A DNA stretch of 64,000 nucleotides, from the NCBI RefSeq assembly GCF_964355755.1, contig NC_092674.1, forward strand, positions 5,769,001-5,833,000. The letters are read 5' to 3'. The translations under genes were made by a program, and so were the position numbers. The DNA is from Antedon mediterranea (lineage: Eukaryota > Echinodermata > Crinoidea > Comatulida > Antedonidae). The notes below the pieces were generated by a model. It had not been told where the DNA came from and did no database searches. It saw only the letters and a list, made by a program, of their open reading frames with translations. How positions within the stretch are numbered: the first letter of the stretch is position 1; each line of letters begins with the position of its first letter. Shown piece after piece: positions 47,550-61,900 of this stretch.

Positions 47550-48525
47550 TTGAAAATACGTTGTTCATTGTTCGTTTGTGAAGATACGTTGTTCATTTTT
47601 CGTTTGTTAAAATACGTTGTTCATTACGTTTGTCAAAATACGTTGTTCATTGCTCGTTTGTCAAATACGTTGTTCATTGCGCGTTTGTCAAATACGTTGT
47701 TCATTACGTTTGTCAAAATACGTTGTTCATTACGTTTGTCAAAATACGTTGGTCATTGCGCGTTTGTCAAAATACGTTATTCATTACGTTTGCGAAAATA
47801 CGTTGTTCATTGCTCGGTTGCCAAAATACGTTGTTGATGTTCATTGGTCGTTTGTAAATATACATTGTTCTTTTGCTCGCTTGTCAAAATACGTTGTTGA
47901 TGTTCATTGGTCGTTTGTAAATATACATTGTTCTTTCGCTCGCTTGTCAAAATACGTTGTTGATGTTCATTGGTCGTTTGTAAATATACATTGTTCTTTC
48001 GCTCGCTTGTCAAAATACGTTGTTGATGTTCATTGGTCGTTTGTAAATATACATTGTTCTTTCGCTCGCTTGCCAAAATACGTTGTTGATGTTCATTGGT
48101 CGTTTGTAAATATACATTGTTCTTTCGCTCGCTTGTCAAAATACGTTGTTGATGTTCATTGGTCGTTTGTAAATATACATTGTTCTTTCGCTCGCTTGTC
48201 AAAATACGTTGTTGATGTTCATTGGTCGTTTGTAAATATACATTGTTCTTTCGCTCGCTTGTCAAAATACGTTGTTGATGTTCATTGGTCGTTTGTAAAT
48301 ATACATTGTTCTTTTGCTCGCTTGTCAAAATACGTTGTTGATGTTCATTGGTCGTTTGTAAATATACATTGTTCTTTTGCTCGCTTGTCAAAATACGTTG
48401 TTGATGTTCATTGGTCGTTTGTAAATATACATTGTTCTTTTGGTCGCTTGTCAAAATACGTTGTTGATGTTCATTGGTCGTTTGTAAATATACATTGTTC
48501 TTTTGCTCGCTTGCCAAAATACGTT
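47550..48525. repeat. Minisatellite: ~30-bp monomers then 11 copies of a 63-bp dimer
   Basis: From about 47550 to 47825 variants of AATACGTTGTTCATTGCTCG, TTTGTCA repeat every 26-33 bp. From about 47830 to 48520 they become a regular 63-bp unit joining AATACGTTGTTGATGTTCAT, TGGTCGTTTGTA and AATATACATTGTTCTTTYGC, TCGCTTGTCA, present 11 times with few substitutions. Because 63 is divisible by 3, long open frames run through it on both strands; these are repeat artefacts. Confidence 0.93.
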
Positions 48526-48540
48526 GTTCATTTTTAAACA

Positions 48541-49394
48541 CAGGGAAGACACAATGATATTTTGCATTCATTTATTAATTCCATTCTATTGAATTACACA
48601 TACACAACTTCGCGACCACACTACCTCTTAAAAAAGGTTTCCTCTGCTTTTTGTTTATTTAACGAAAAGTGTCTCGTAACAGGAATTTCCCAAGCCCACC
48701 CCCCCCCCCCCCGAAGAGTGGAGATGGTTCTATTGTATGTATGAATAAATGAATATTGTGTTTACAATTTAATATAATGCAATACTGTATATTTTTAGTT
48801 TATAGACAATTATAAATCAAGGTGTTAAACATTTGTTTATGGACTACTATCATGGAATGTTACAAGCAATGAATACAATAACTATACTATATACGAAAGA
48901 ATAATGGAAAATCACAGGAACTTAAGATGCAACAACTTTACGAATTTCAAACTTAGGTTTAGAATTAAGATATCAGATATATATTTATTCGTCCAATAAT
49001 TTTGGAATGAACATTTAATCATTTTGTTATATATCAACCATAGGATTAAAAATAAACCCATGCTTATGAGGCTTTAATAATAGTTGTCTTGTGACAAAAA
49101 TTGAAACCAGGACCAGAACATGTTAACTAACAAATTACAGTCTCAAAACCTTTGGTATCAGACCTAATTTATATGTTTAATAAATAAATAAACCTGTTTT
49201 TCTTTTCATTTTAAAGTAAAACTGTCCACAAAGAAAAAATATTAATCAATCACAGAGCTTATATAAGATGGAATAAGAAAAATAGTTTCAACTGCCTTCT
49301 TAAATTGCGTGTTCTGCTGTCCTGTTTAGTATTTTGAATCCACTAATCTCTCATCCTTTTTAAACACACTAATCTTTTTAATCGCTCATCCCTT
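48541..49394. other. Intergenic DNA between minisatellite and DYNC2H1 stop
   Basis: AT-rich and non-coding, apart from a poly-C run of about 16 (near 48695-48711). On the minus strand, the direction of DYNC2H1, AATAAA-type signals occur around 48984-48989; the DYNC2H1 3' UTR presumably ends somewhere here. Confidence 0.5.
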
Positions 49395-52300
49395 TTAAAC
49401 ACTCTTTAAGAATAAAGCAGCCCCAGTCTGTATCCATATCTCCTGATTGCCACTGCAGGGTAGCGTCAGTTTGGTGACTATCTTTTCCCTCTCAGCAGAG
49501 AAGTACACAGGCAGCGAGATGCATTCACTGGGGTTATACGGATCTCCCATATCCTTGGGTACCCATGCCACGGTACAGCCTGGGACAGAAGAGACGCTAG
49601 GAGAATTAGGCTGGTTACTGGTCAACTGGCTGCCATCGAATGTACAGCCTTCCAGTTGAAGACCTCCAATCTGAGAGAATTCATAAAATAGTATGTTAAA
49701 GTATTAAGTAGTATTTTTTAATTTTTAACAGAAATAATTGTATTATGATATGTATGATTTCGTAAAGTGTAAATACCTTCACAGATTGCTTGACACCTGT
49801 GATGCCACCTGCCCATTTGCATACAAATTTCAGTGCATCCATTGACGTCTTGCTCTCCCTGTAAAGATAATACAGTACAGTATTGTGTATTGTGTGAATC
49901 GTATATATTATTTTTTATTTGACATGGAAGACATACAGTACAAAACATTTATCATTATTCTCATTACTAATATTTTATTCATTAATATTTTATAATCAAG
50001 AACTATGAACATTTTTCTCAAAATTTTTCAAATAAGTAAAAAACAAGATACCTTGCAGTTTGCTGGCGGAGTGCATTTAAGAAGGTGTCTGGGTGAAACA
50101 GCTCGGAAAGATCAACAGTATCTGATAGTAGAGAATTTGACTGCACTTTTTGCACCCACCCCTGCAAAGCAATGGTTCGAGCCACTACTGTTCTCAGGTA
50201 GTGTATCGGGTCTTCTGGGCCATTCCATTTTTTCTGCCATGCAAGAGGAACCTTTAAAAAAAGACATAATATTTTACTTTTGGATTCTAGGATACAAATT
50301 GGAGAAAATGTAATCTTAAATCTAATTAGAATAACTAAATGGTACGCTCGCTTCGCTCGCGTACCATCTAGGTGGTGCCCACAGATGGTTCTCGAATACA
50401 TAATAATTTCAGCGTTAAAAAACTGGCGATTTCAAATGTACGTACCGCAAGACAATAATACATGTCGTTTACAGGAACGAATAAATAGACACTGTGATTT
50501 ATGTACTGTAAAATTAGTACCCTGGGAATTACTTCAGAAAGAGAAACTTGTCACAAAATGAGACCAATTGTTTAAGTCAAATTTAAACAAACTTAATTTG
50601 TGTTTTGTATGTAACATTATGGTTGAGGGATGGGGAAGAGGATGGGTGCAAAGAGGAACAATTTTTAAATATATTCTTTATCCATTTAGTAACGAAATAT
50701 TAATTGTTTTCATGTTTTACAAATAATATACCAATAAACACAGTAAAACATTGCGATTTAATACTTTGTTGAAACTATCACCGTTCTAGTCGATTGAAAT
50801 AGTACAGTACATGTAACGATACATCACTACACGACATGTATATGTTTATATAATGTAAAACAATTTGTGAAAACCACCTCTATTCGGGGAAATCATAAAT
50901 TCGATTTAATCGTCAATAAATATTAAATTATCTAACTCTAATTAGTAGGCCTAATGGTTTTCAATTGTTTCTTAGAGCCAATTCATACTTAAGTTGGTTC
51001 CTACCCTACCCACCAAAGTTGTTCTGCGTTTAGAGCATGTGATGTACCGTAGGCCTATCCTCTACTGGTTTTACAACGCTACTCATGCCAGGGTGATGAT
51101 GTGGGTGGTTTAACTGCAATAATAAAGATGTGTAGGGCCTACAAATTATACAGCGAGTGAAAACGCTAGCTCATTATCCGTTAAAAAAAATTTTATATCC
51201 AACCTCTGCAGCACAGATTGAAAAAAAAATGGATCGAATTTCTGTTATGAGTATACAGTACTTGCCTTTACGACGCCCGAGGGAATAGACACTTGTGGAA
51301 CAGAGATTGGAATGTTCCATTCATCGCATATCAATACATATGTATAAACGTATATTAAATCTATCAAAATAGTATTTTTTAAAGAAAATCGGCCTGTCTT
51401 CAACATTATGATGCTGTACTCGAGCTGTTCAACCGGTTTTCAGCTATTAAAAACAATTATCGTAGGAGGAGACAGGAAAATGCGAAGCATCCTCGTATTA
51501 TTGTCTGCGGGTATTTTTCAAGACGGACATCCATAAGACAGTGTATACCACGATCGAAAAACACCCCTATTTGGGGCAAATCGTTGAACCTAAATTCGTT
51601 TTAATCGTCAATAACTAATTACCGAACTCAATTTAATTAGTAAACAGGGTTACATCAGGTGGTTAAAATCAGTATCGGAAGTACGAACCAACTTTATATA
51701 CCATCGAGTAAACATTCTAGAAATAACGCGCGATTTACCGAATTTTGCCCTTACGTAAATTTATATATAGATGTAACAGTTTTTGTACTATACCTCCTGG
51801 TTGAGTAGGTTTTTAGCCAAGGAACTAACTTCACTGGTAAGCAGTATGGAGCCTCTGAGCACTTTACTTAGACTAGCCAGTGTAGAGTGAATGAATTGGA
51901 CAAGGTGTACAGCATTGTAATACTCCTGCAGTATGAAGGAATTGATCGGTGGTTCATTCCCAGACTTGTCTGTTGGCACTTGCACCTTGGCATGGATTAG
52001 CTGTGAACCCTGTAAAAATAAACATTTCATTTAACTAAAGGTCAATATTAAAGATTCCATGGCAATCCTCATTAGGAAGGAATCATAGAGACTTCATAGA
52101 AATTCTTAGAGAGACTACAGTTTGGCAATACTTGAGATTCAGAAGAATTCCACACCCTCCAGAGAAATTCTGGAGACGTCATAGCAATTCATAGAGAGAC
52201 TACAGTATGGCAATATATGAGATTCAGAAGAATTCTAGAGACTTCATAGCAATTCTTACAGACTCTGGCAATCCCAGAGATTTCAGGAGAATCCTAGAGA

Positions 52301-52995
52301 CTTAATAGCAATTCTTATAGACTCTGCCAATCCAAGAGATTCCATTGGAATCCTAGTGACTCCAGTGAAATTTTAGAGACTTCATAGTGATTCTTAGAAA
52401 CTCTAAGGCAAGTATCTTACCTGGTTCAACTTTTTCCAGAGGTTAAGTATAGGTGTGAGTTCATTTGACCATTTGTCCTTGTCAAATTTTCCAGCCTCTA
52501 CATCCAGCCGTCGAAGAACCTTCAGTTGTGATATTACTTGACCACTAATAAAACGCTGTGCTGACCGTTCAATGTTTGCTGGTAGGCCAAAAAAGGATGG
52601 CTTGTCTGTCTCAGGAAAGTTGGTAACAAGATCAGTATAATCCTGAAATAAAGGACAATTATTTTAATTATATCAGACAAGGAAGTAATGTAATTTACAC
52701 ATGTATTCGGCAAGTTGTCTAACATCGCTGAATCGGAGATGACATAATAGCAATAAATTTATAGAGAATGATATGCTGCAATAGAATGTGTATCATACCT
52801 TATCATAACATGAACTAGGAAGAGCGATGTTAGTGGCCAGTTTCTTTCGACCTTTGCCCCCACTTAATACATCTTTGTTGAAGAATTGCGTGAGGTAAGA
52901 TTGAAGTACTCTCAAATCAAACGTGTTGTCGACACGACCTCCATAAATAGCATTCTCAAACAAGCCATGCACAAAGTCCCATGACACTTCTTTGG
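49395..52995 (-). CDS. DYNC2H1: DYNC2H1 C-terminal domain (6 exons)
   Basis: Visible residues 1069-1465. Landmarks: [109 protein letters not shown] and the final [18 protein letters not shown] before TAA. The terminus agrees with vertebrate GNQDQWIQCGAALFLKNQ in place and length. The last exon (49670-49395) is 276 nt. Confidence 0.95.
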
Positions 52996-55900
52996 CTTTA
53001 TAAGTAAAATAAAATGGAAATCAAGAACTTTTAAAGTGTTCATCCTAATTTCCTCACCAGAGGCCTGCAGCTTCTGTAGAATAGTTACCCGCAGTGGGTG
53101 GTCCTGTTGTTACAATGTTGGTACACAGGTAGATATAGTGTGTTTTGTGAATACACTATATCTACCTTGTCTACCTTGTCATCTATCATTTGGTAGGGCC
53201 ATGACAGTCCTCTTTCTCCATACCTTTAGTGCTTCTTATTTTAGTTCCGAATATATATATATATTTGTATTTTTATTCATCAAGCATACACTACAACATT
53301 TAAAATTCCTACCATCACCATAAAATAAGAATAACACACTTGCTGTGCCAACTGAATAACAAATACCTTTGTATCAACTCATTCAATATTGAGTGTGAAA
53401 TATTTTAGAATCTATGTTACAAATATTACAGAGTAAATATAACAAATAAAATATTTGATTAAAAATAAGCATACATGATTTAGAGCATATCCTGTCAATG
53501 ATGTCAGCTCCAGCTCTCAAATCTGCCATGGAAAATTCATAAAACTTGGTCCATCCCTGAGGAATGAAGTTCCTTCTTTCCTGACAAATAGCATGGAACC
53601 ATGCCAAAGCAAACAGAGCCTGAGAACGGATGACATTGTTGTTCTTCGAGACAAAGTCTGTTGACCAGGACTCATAACTACGCTGAAGGTTTTTCTTGAT
53701 GCCTGGTGGCGCCTGTAAAGGAAGATCACATATTGCATTAACTTCCAATTTTATTTTGGTTTGCATTATTCCTTCTACAGTTAAAATGATGTCAAGGTTA
53801 AGCAAATATATTATTATTAAACTGTATTGTTTTTGCATTTTGTTGTCACAACTACAATTATGGAGGAATTTCTAAAATACCAAGAAACCAATTCTCTAAC
53901 ATAGCATAGTGGAATTTGTACTATGCCAGAGATTTAAAACTGTGGCTACACTATTAAACTAGTTTGACAAAAAAAGTGTGATGTCCCAAATATGGTAGTG
54001 ATATGCCCAAATATGGTAGTGATACGACATCATTGATCCATATATAGGCACATCACATTTTTTGTTACAGAAACGTTGATAGAGTAGACAGAGCTTTAGT
54101 CAATCAAACAAAACTGGCCATTTAAGTTTCACAGAAACTACAAAGAAGAGATTTAAATGCAGAATATTCCATTTTTAGAATAGGGGATAAATCATGTGCA
54201 AGACAATCTTCTTACCTCATATGTTACTTTTAGACTAGACTGCAACAGGATGGTTGGGAACTTAGGGTGACTTTCAGCTGTCAGCCAGAGTCTGAAATTC
54301 TCATGTGTTACAAGAGAGTTCAGCTCCTGAAAAAGACAATTTGAGTAGTAGATAAAAATGACATTATGATGATGGTGAAGTCATTGATAGAGATGACAAT
54401 TGTAACTATAATGGGATTATAAAATGACAAAATATAAATTCTTGTGTGTTACAAGAGAGTTCAGCTGCTAAAAAAAAGACAATTTGACTAGTAATAACAA
54501 TGACATTATGATGATGGTGAAGTCATTGATAGAGATGGAAATGGCAATTGTAACTATGATGGGATTATAAAATGACAAAATATGAATAAAAAATAATTAT
54601 AATGTTACCTTTTCTAAGACTGGTAGCCAAGCAGTAACAAGATGAAGATTCTTCAGGCACAGCCATTCACCATTCCTAGCACATTCGTGTAATAACTGCA
54701 TTGCTATGTCTGCTTGCCCTTGTCCCATTGCAACCTGTATATTACATGTACATTTAGTATTAGTGATTTTTTCTTTTGGGTTTTGAATGCACTGCTAACA
54801 AAATCTTACTTCTCTTAAATACCAGACTTTGCAGAAGACTTAGGGTCAGTTAGCTAGGGAGAAAGTATTCACAGATTCACATTCTATAAGTTTGTTGTCG
54901 TCGGTTGTGAATAGTACACTACATTATAAGCATAGCATCTTAACCTGGTGGGAAAGCCGGATGTACCAAAGATGAAGTGAATAGGTTAGAACTAAATGAT
55001 AGACAAAATTGTTATTATTTGACATCTTAAGCTCTTTCTACACTATCACTATCACTATAAAATGTGTGGTGTACCCAAATATGGTAGTGATAGAACTTCA
55101 TCATGTCTATGATAGTGTAGACAGAGCTTAAGATGGTTTTATGTCATACAGACCTGATGGTACTTGTCATTTCCAATAACCTCATCAGCAAGCTCTTGCA
55201 GCTCTTCTGAGGCATCAGCGCCTGGTGAGATAATGATAAGGATTGGTTCTGAAGATACCGTCTCTTGATACAGACGCTTCAAATTCAATGATGGCGGTGA
55301 CAACTCTTTCATGCCTGCAAAATTATTTAAAATAATATAAAATCTTTATTGTCATGACATTTGTTTTCCTTGAAACACACACACTATATACAGAAAATAT
55401 AACAGATGAGATCAGAGTCACAATAAAAGAGTTCTTAATGTATAGGAACCAGTCTTTGGAATGAGTATTCTGATATTAAACTTACCAAGAGCTTTACAAG
55501 CAAACACGCTCATAGCGCTTTGAAGGCGGTCAGGTCGCACAGCTTGAACTACCAGTAACTAAGGGAGAAAAATTTACATCAAAATACTTTTAAACATTGA
55601 TGAATTACTAGGATCCTACTACTACAGAGTACTGCTCCAATTAATGAATGTAACAAACACAGAACTGAATGTAAATGGGACTATGGTGAACACAGAAAAA
55701 GTCGACCAGAAAAGAAACAAACTTTACCAAAACAACTTATTTTTACTATCAATAACAGAATTTCTTTACCTGTTGGAATGCAGAAACTTTCTTCTGAAGA
55801 GGAGTTGGAAATTCAATCTCACACTGTGAGCTCCTTGAGAATCCTGACCACAAACTGCCATCAGTGAAGCTCAGTGACTGGTATAACGCAACAAAGTTAC

Positions 55901-58900
55901 TCTGTAACAGAAGAAAGAGAAAATAATAATATAATTATAATACAGTAGTGATTAATCAATATGCAAAAAAAACTAATGCCAAAGCTTGTATATGGATCGT
56001 AGAAAGTGGAGAGTCATGCAAGGTAACATTTTTAACTCAAACCAACAAAGTTACTATGTAACAGAAGAGAGACAGAAAAAGAAAAATTATGATAGTAGAA
56101 ATAAGATAATGCTACAGCAACAGCTTGCATACTGAATGTAGCAAGTAGAGATCTTTTGAGTCAAGTCTTTCTATCTTGGCGTTACTTTTTAGTTTGGGGA
56201 AAGTGACCAAGCAGTTCATCAGGTGAAAATTCTTTTTGTTCAATCAATCAATCAATCCAGAATCACAAACCTTTATAATGTTGACCTCTTGATGTCTATC
56301 CTCATCAATCCAGTTGGGCATTGCATCCTTCTGACGTTGACCATCAGATTTGATGTCTGATACAATCTGACCAATGAATGCTTCCCATTCCTGAGTAAAC
56401 AAAGTACACAATTATTTATATTAAGATTCATTTTCTGAATGACTACTTGGTTAAAAAAACCAAAATTACAAGTTGATTGTCTCGCATATACTAGGATAAA
56501 GTGTGAAAAAGTTACATACATTTTCTTGGAACATTCCTGGGTGCATTCCATACGCAAGATGAAGGGCAAACATCAGTCTATCTGCTTTAAATAGTGAGCG
56601 GCATACATACTCATAGACAAGGTCCTGCAAGCATTTGATAAGGCGCTGGATCCTCATCTCAGTACTGCTTCCATCCTACAAGACACAAATAACATAGTGT
56701 ACTCTCAATCTAGCAATACTTTTTCAATACTAACTAGAGTTTCCCCCTTAAAAATAATAGAAATTCTCCTTAAAGCCTGGTTTCCATAAAATCGATACAC
56801 GACAGAGCGTAGCGATTCTATGGAAAAGCTAGAATTTACCGGGGATCTAGTACGGGAGTGCTAAATATTCTTTGGTACGTGTATACGATTCATCGCCGAC
56901 AAAATCGGCAAAGTTGAACATGCTTGAATTTTGCCGATTTGACTGCGATGAATCGGAGAGCCTTCCCGATTGTGTCAGCGAAACCTGCGTGTGTAGCGAT
57001 TTTAATGGAAACGCTGTAGCGATTTTATGGAAACCAGGCTTATGTAAAAAACTAATTATATAGTATAGAGATAAATACCTCTATGATATATATATATTAA
57101 TTATCTACAGTGTATACTTACAGTCTTTCCTTGCAATGCACGAGAAAAAATTCTCAGGAACGCACCCAAGCTAAAGCGATACATGTTATTCAGCTTTGCG
57201 AGGTCACTAATAACAAAAAACAGGGTGCTACCATTTTCTGCCAGGGGTAGAAAAGCATCACGCTCCTAAAAAATAATTGTGCAAAAAAATTATGTAAATT
57301 TATTTTTGTTGTTGGTTGGTTTCTATTTTGAGGAAAACTTGAATCTAGATGTAGTGATGGTTTACCTGATCCAATGAAGTCTGTAGGTCCACTGATTCTG
57401 TCAAAGAGTTTGAGATTGTCTGGCTGCTTTCTTTGGTCTTGTTCAGCGAGTCCAACAAGTTTTTGTTCTCTAGAATGTTTCCTTCTGCTTGGGCCAAAGT
57501 CTGATGAAATAAAAAATAAGTTAATTAAAAATCTATTGTATACGGGTATGGACAAAATTATATGTAACTATCTGAAATATGATGAGGCACAGACTGCAGC
57601 CCAAGACAGGGATGTGTGGTGGACAGAAGTTCTCATGTAAAGAGACTACAACTAACTGACCTCTAAAAGAGTTTCTTCCAGTTTGGCTAGTTGGATCTTG
57701 AGATCTTCCTCCTGTTTCAGCAGCTCTGTCTTCCGTACTTCTAGCTCAGGCTTCTCATGTTGGATAGTCATGGCTAGAAGCTGCCCTGTAAGACCAGCCC
57801 GTGTTGTAGTGAAGTTTATCTCAGACACGATGGATGCGGCATCGGGTGGTATTTCTGGATTGGGGTGACGAGTTGTCAGGAACAGACGAAAGTCCTCGTT
57901 GTAGTCAATCATTTTCTCCCCAATCTGAACAACATATCTTGGACCTAATTTGAAAAAATAGTGACTTTCAGAAATGTACTGTGCCAATTATGATCATCAA
58001 AAATCTTCCATACTTTTAATTATCACATTATATTTTTACAAACATTTCATTTGCCATTATGTTGAAGCTCAATAAACTGTGCATTTCTGTGGCATACTCC
58101 TTTCTTTCTTCAGCTATTGTTATTTCTAAAAAAGACATCACTTAATATTTACCTTGGCTAATAAGGTCACCTCGTAGGAGCGGATACAGCATGGGTTCAA
58201 CCTTGTCAATCTCTTGTATAATTAATGTTTTGCCAAATCTTACTGCAAGCTCCAATGCAGTACTGAAATTTGCATCCTATTAACAATTTAAAAAAATACA
58301 TTAAATATTAATAATTCATTTGAGATTGTATCTATCCATGAACAGAGGGTATGGGGTGAACTTTATACATGTTAATCTCCAATAAACTGTAATATGCATA
58401 TATGACAGTCAATTACAGGCTGTGATTGGGTGAGTAACATTTAGAAATGGGCTATGGTCTGAAAATGTACTCATTAAACTGTGCAGTATTTTTCCTACCT
58501 GCTGGTTGACAACTTCTAGTCTTTGTTCCTTCAGATGGGTCTTAAGCCATTCAGTAGCCCTTGATGATGGGTCCACAAGGAAAGGACGTAGAGAATTCTA
58601 CATTAAAAAAAAAATACAATTTAAATCACAAATTTGGCTATTTCATATGTAATATTTGATGATAATGAATGCTATAAAATTAACAAACACAAACCAATAT
58701 CAAATTCTAGGTATCTAGACAAATCTATGCCCCCTCTGAGTTTACTTGACACCATTAAATATTTTATAATCATATTTAAACATTTAACATTTCTGAATTA
58801 CAAATAAAAATGATAGCATGGATTAAAAGGTTATGATTAAGAAGGTTAGGATTAAGGTGGTTATGATTAGAAAGGTTAGGATTAAAAAGGTTATGATTAG

Positions 58901-61900
58901 AAAGCTTAGGATTAAGAAGGTTATGATTAGAAAGATTAGTTTTTTAATCGATTTGGTGCTGCCGTACAGTGTCATCATAACATACAGTTATCACTATATC
59001 TTTGCAACCCATATAATTTGTTAAGAAAAGCTGTGGCAACAATTTTTATCTGTTTATACAATAATTTGTATGCCTTCTTTACGTTACTACTGTACAATAT
59101 TAATTGATGTTTATGTGCAAAATATTTGCATATGTGCAATATTTATGGAATAGTGGAATGATAAGTTGTCAATGTAATGTACTATCAACATGTTTGTGCA
59201 ATAAGTTTTCTATTAAGCAATTGACTAAAAGCCAACTCATTACAGCACTGTAATATACGTTTGGCTTATGGGTCATACATCGCTGTCTCATCAATAAAGT
59301 TTGTTTCTCACTTGGACACCCATGGAAAGTTATCAACCAATTATGATGGGATGGATCACCCAAATTGTCACTTGGGGTGGCCAACTCACTTGAAGTTGCG
59401 ACAGCATCGTTACATTGTGTCTAAAGCCTGGTTTCCATAAACTCGCTACACGACAGAGAGTAGCGATTCTATGGAAACGCTAGAATTTATCTGGGATCTA
59501 GTACGCGAGCGCTAAATATTCTTTGGTACGCGTATACGATTCATCGCAGACACAATTGGCAAAGTTGAACATGGTTGAACTTTGCCGATTTGACTGCGAT
59601 GAATCGGGGACCTTCCCGATTGCGTCAGCGACATCTGCGCGTGTAGCGATTTTAATGGAAACGCTGTAGCGATTTTAATGGAAACCAGGCTTTAGTGACA
59701 CATCATCTACAAATTCTGTGATTGTTTTGTGCAATATGTATATATTTTAGTGCCACACTAAATGTTTAGTCACACCAATACAACTACTACTACTACCACG
59801 TCACACCAAACCAACATGAATCTTACCCCAACACCAAGATCATTGATCTTAATGGTGTCACAATAAATTAAGTTGTTGATAAAGATATCAGGCATCCATT
59901 AGTGGTACAGCAACGAAAGCATGCAATGAACAAAATAAAATTCAAATGAAACAATTTACTGATCATTATCATCAGCTGATTATAAATATCCTTATTAATA
60001 CAGTCGCTTCTACAATTTATGTAACCTCTATCTTATCACAGTTTGTTCTTGAGATAGTCTGTCATTTGGAGCTTTGGCGTCTAACCTCTATGGAAGTTGC
60101 TATTGGTAGTTATGTTATGAGACTCTCAAACATAAATTTAATACAACGTTAACAATAAAAAAAATAAAAAAACATAACATATTTATTAAATTTGTTAGAT
60201 GCTAAAAAAATAAAGAGTGAACATATTATCATTATTAACTCAATAAAAACAAACACAATTCTCATATTTTACATTAAACTGTGGAAGATGTTTGCCTGGT
60301 ATCATTCTATTCAAGCCATTTACATCATTGTCATTGGTCCATGCCAGCTAAGAAAAACAAATCAGCAGATACAATGAAAGTAGGTAAAATAAGAGCAACA
60401 GTACAACGAGGTGACCTTTGTACTTCATAATTCTTTATTCACCAAAACGGTATAAACAAATAGCTTTCGCTAGTCATTGGTTTACACCTGATTAACAAAT
60501 ATAATACTGTTCAGTGCAAACGATTTTGATAATATAATTATACAATAAGGTGAAAAAAAAAAAACCACAATAATGACAAAAAGAAAGAGGTGGGCCAGCA
60601 TTAATCAGTATCTCGATAATAGTAGTTATATTTTTTACAAAATTAATTTTTGATGTATTATTTTTTATGTCGAGTGATAAATTATTCCAAAATTTTGTGC
60701 CAGTAAACGAAATTCTAAATTGACCAGCCATAGTACGGGCTTTTGGGATAGATAGGTTATTACCTTGTTTAAACCTAGTAGTTCGTAAATGATCAACTGT
60801 ACTAAAATAATAACTGATTTGATGTGCAGAGTTTCTATTATATAAATAAAAAACAAAATTAAGTACACATAATTCGTATAGTTTATGAACATCTAGAATA
60901 TTAAGTTGCTTAAATATCGGATACTTTGTTTGGTCCTTGCATTTGGTGTAGTTTTTACTTGTTGGTATATTTACCCATGCGAACTGATGAAAGTAAACTT
61001 TAAAAATACATTTATTCAGAACTCCAATAAGATCTTCAAACTTTGCTAAAGCTCTGTCCCCACTATTAAACTTTATGTGACAAAAAAAGTGATGTACCCA
61101 TATATGGACACGATGACGTATCACTACTATATTTGGGCTGCACATCACACTTTTTTTTATCAAAATAGCTTAAAACTGTTTCTAGCTGCCAGCTCTTTGA
61201 AAATCCTTTGCTTAGTAGTACTTGAATAACGTTATGTTGGGTTTTTGGGTCTTATACCAACTTTTAAATGTTGAATTCCATAAGAGGAGTATTAACTCTA
61301 CTGAATTATTAACCTCTACACTTACCGTATTTGATCATCATTGTAAGTAAAATAATAAGTAACTTTCTTGTTACACTTGACTGTCAGATAGTTTATTTTT
61401 TTAGTTTCATGCTGTTTGCATTATTCAGTTATGCAAATTAAAAGGCTTTATCATCCGTAGAACATGCATAAGTTAAGACATTCAGATATCTATAATAGCA
61501 TATTATGGTTATTACATATTATCGACAAGATATCTCAAAATAGACCATCCATATTTATCATTACATCATCTAAAGATATGAAACTATAATTAGAAATTTA
61601 CAAAGAATAAAAAAAAAGAAGATTTTACTAACCAGTAGCACAATTACAGCATTCTCCATGGACAGGTTATCACTTGGAAGACCTTCTCCTTTCCATATCA
61701 ACTGTTCACTCTCTGTGCTTAGAAATCGTCGCATGTCAAAAGCCTTGAGGTCGATTTTCTCTAACCACGAGGCTAGTGTGGCACGACGCTCATCCTCTGG
61801 AGCGGCTGATAAGTAGGTGTTGAATCCAGCAGCCACTTGAGCCTTCTTGGGGAGTGTCTCAAGTTCGGTTTCTAGTTCTTTCACCTGGAATTGTTGATGC

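Noticed and set aside
47617-48571. Open frames of 306 codons (+) and 254 codons (-) with perfect 21-residue repeats
   Set aside because: By-product of a 63-bp minisatellite whose unit is a multiple of three and lacks stops on both strands; no start context or non-repeat domain.
50341-50368. ATGGTACGCTCGCTTCGCTC...GCGTACCAT as a strong hairpin
   Set aside because: Only the outer 8 bp are complementary; the GC-rich middle is a direct, not inverted, repeat.
57374-57868. Plus-strand open frames overlapping DYNC2H1 exons
   Set aside because: They are antisense shadows of conserved exons; the minus-strand reading has clear DYNC2H1 similarity.
58828-58937. TTAGGATTA-type repeats as an interstitial telomere
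   Set aside because: The unit is about 15 bp and lacks tandem TTAGGG.
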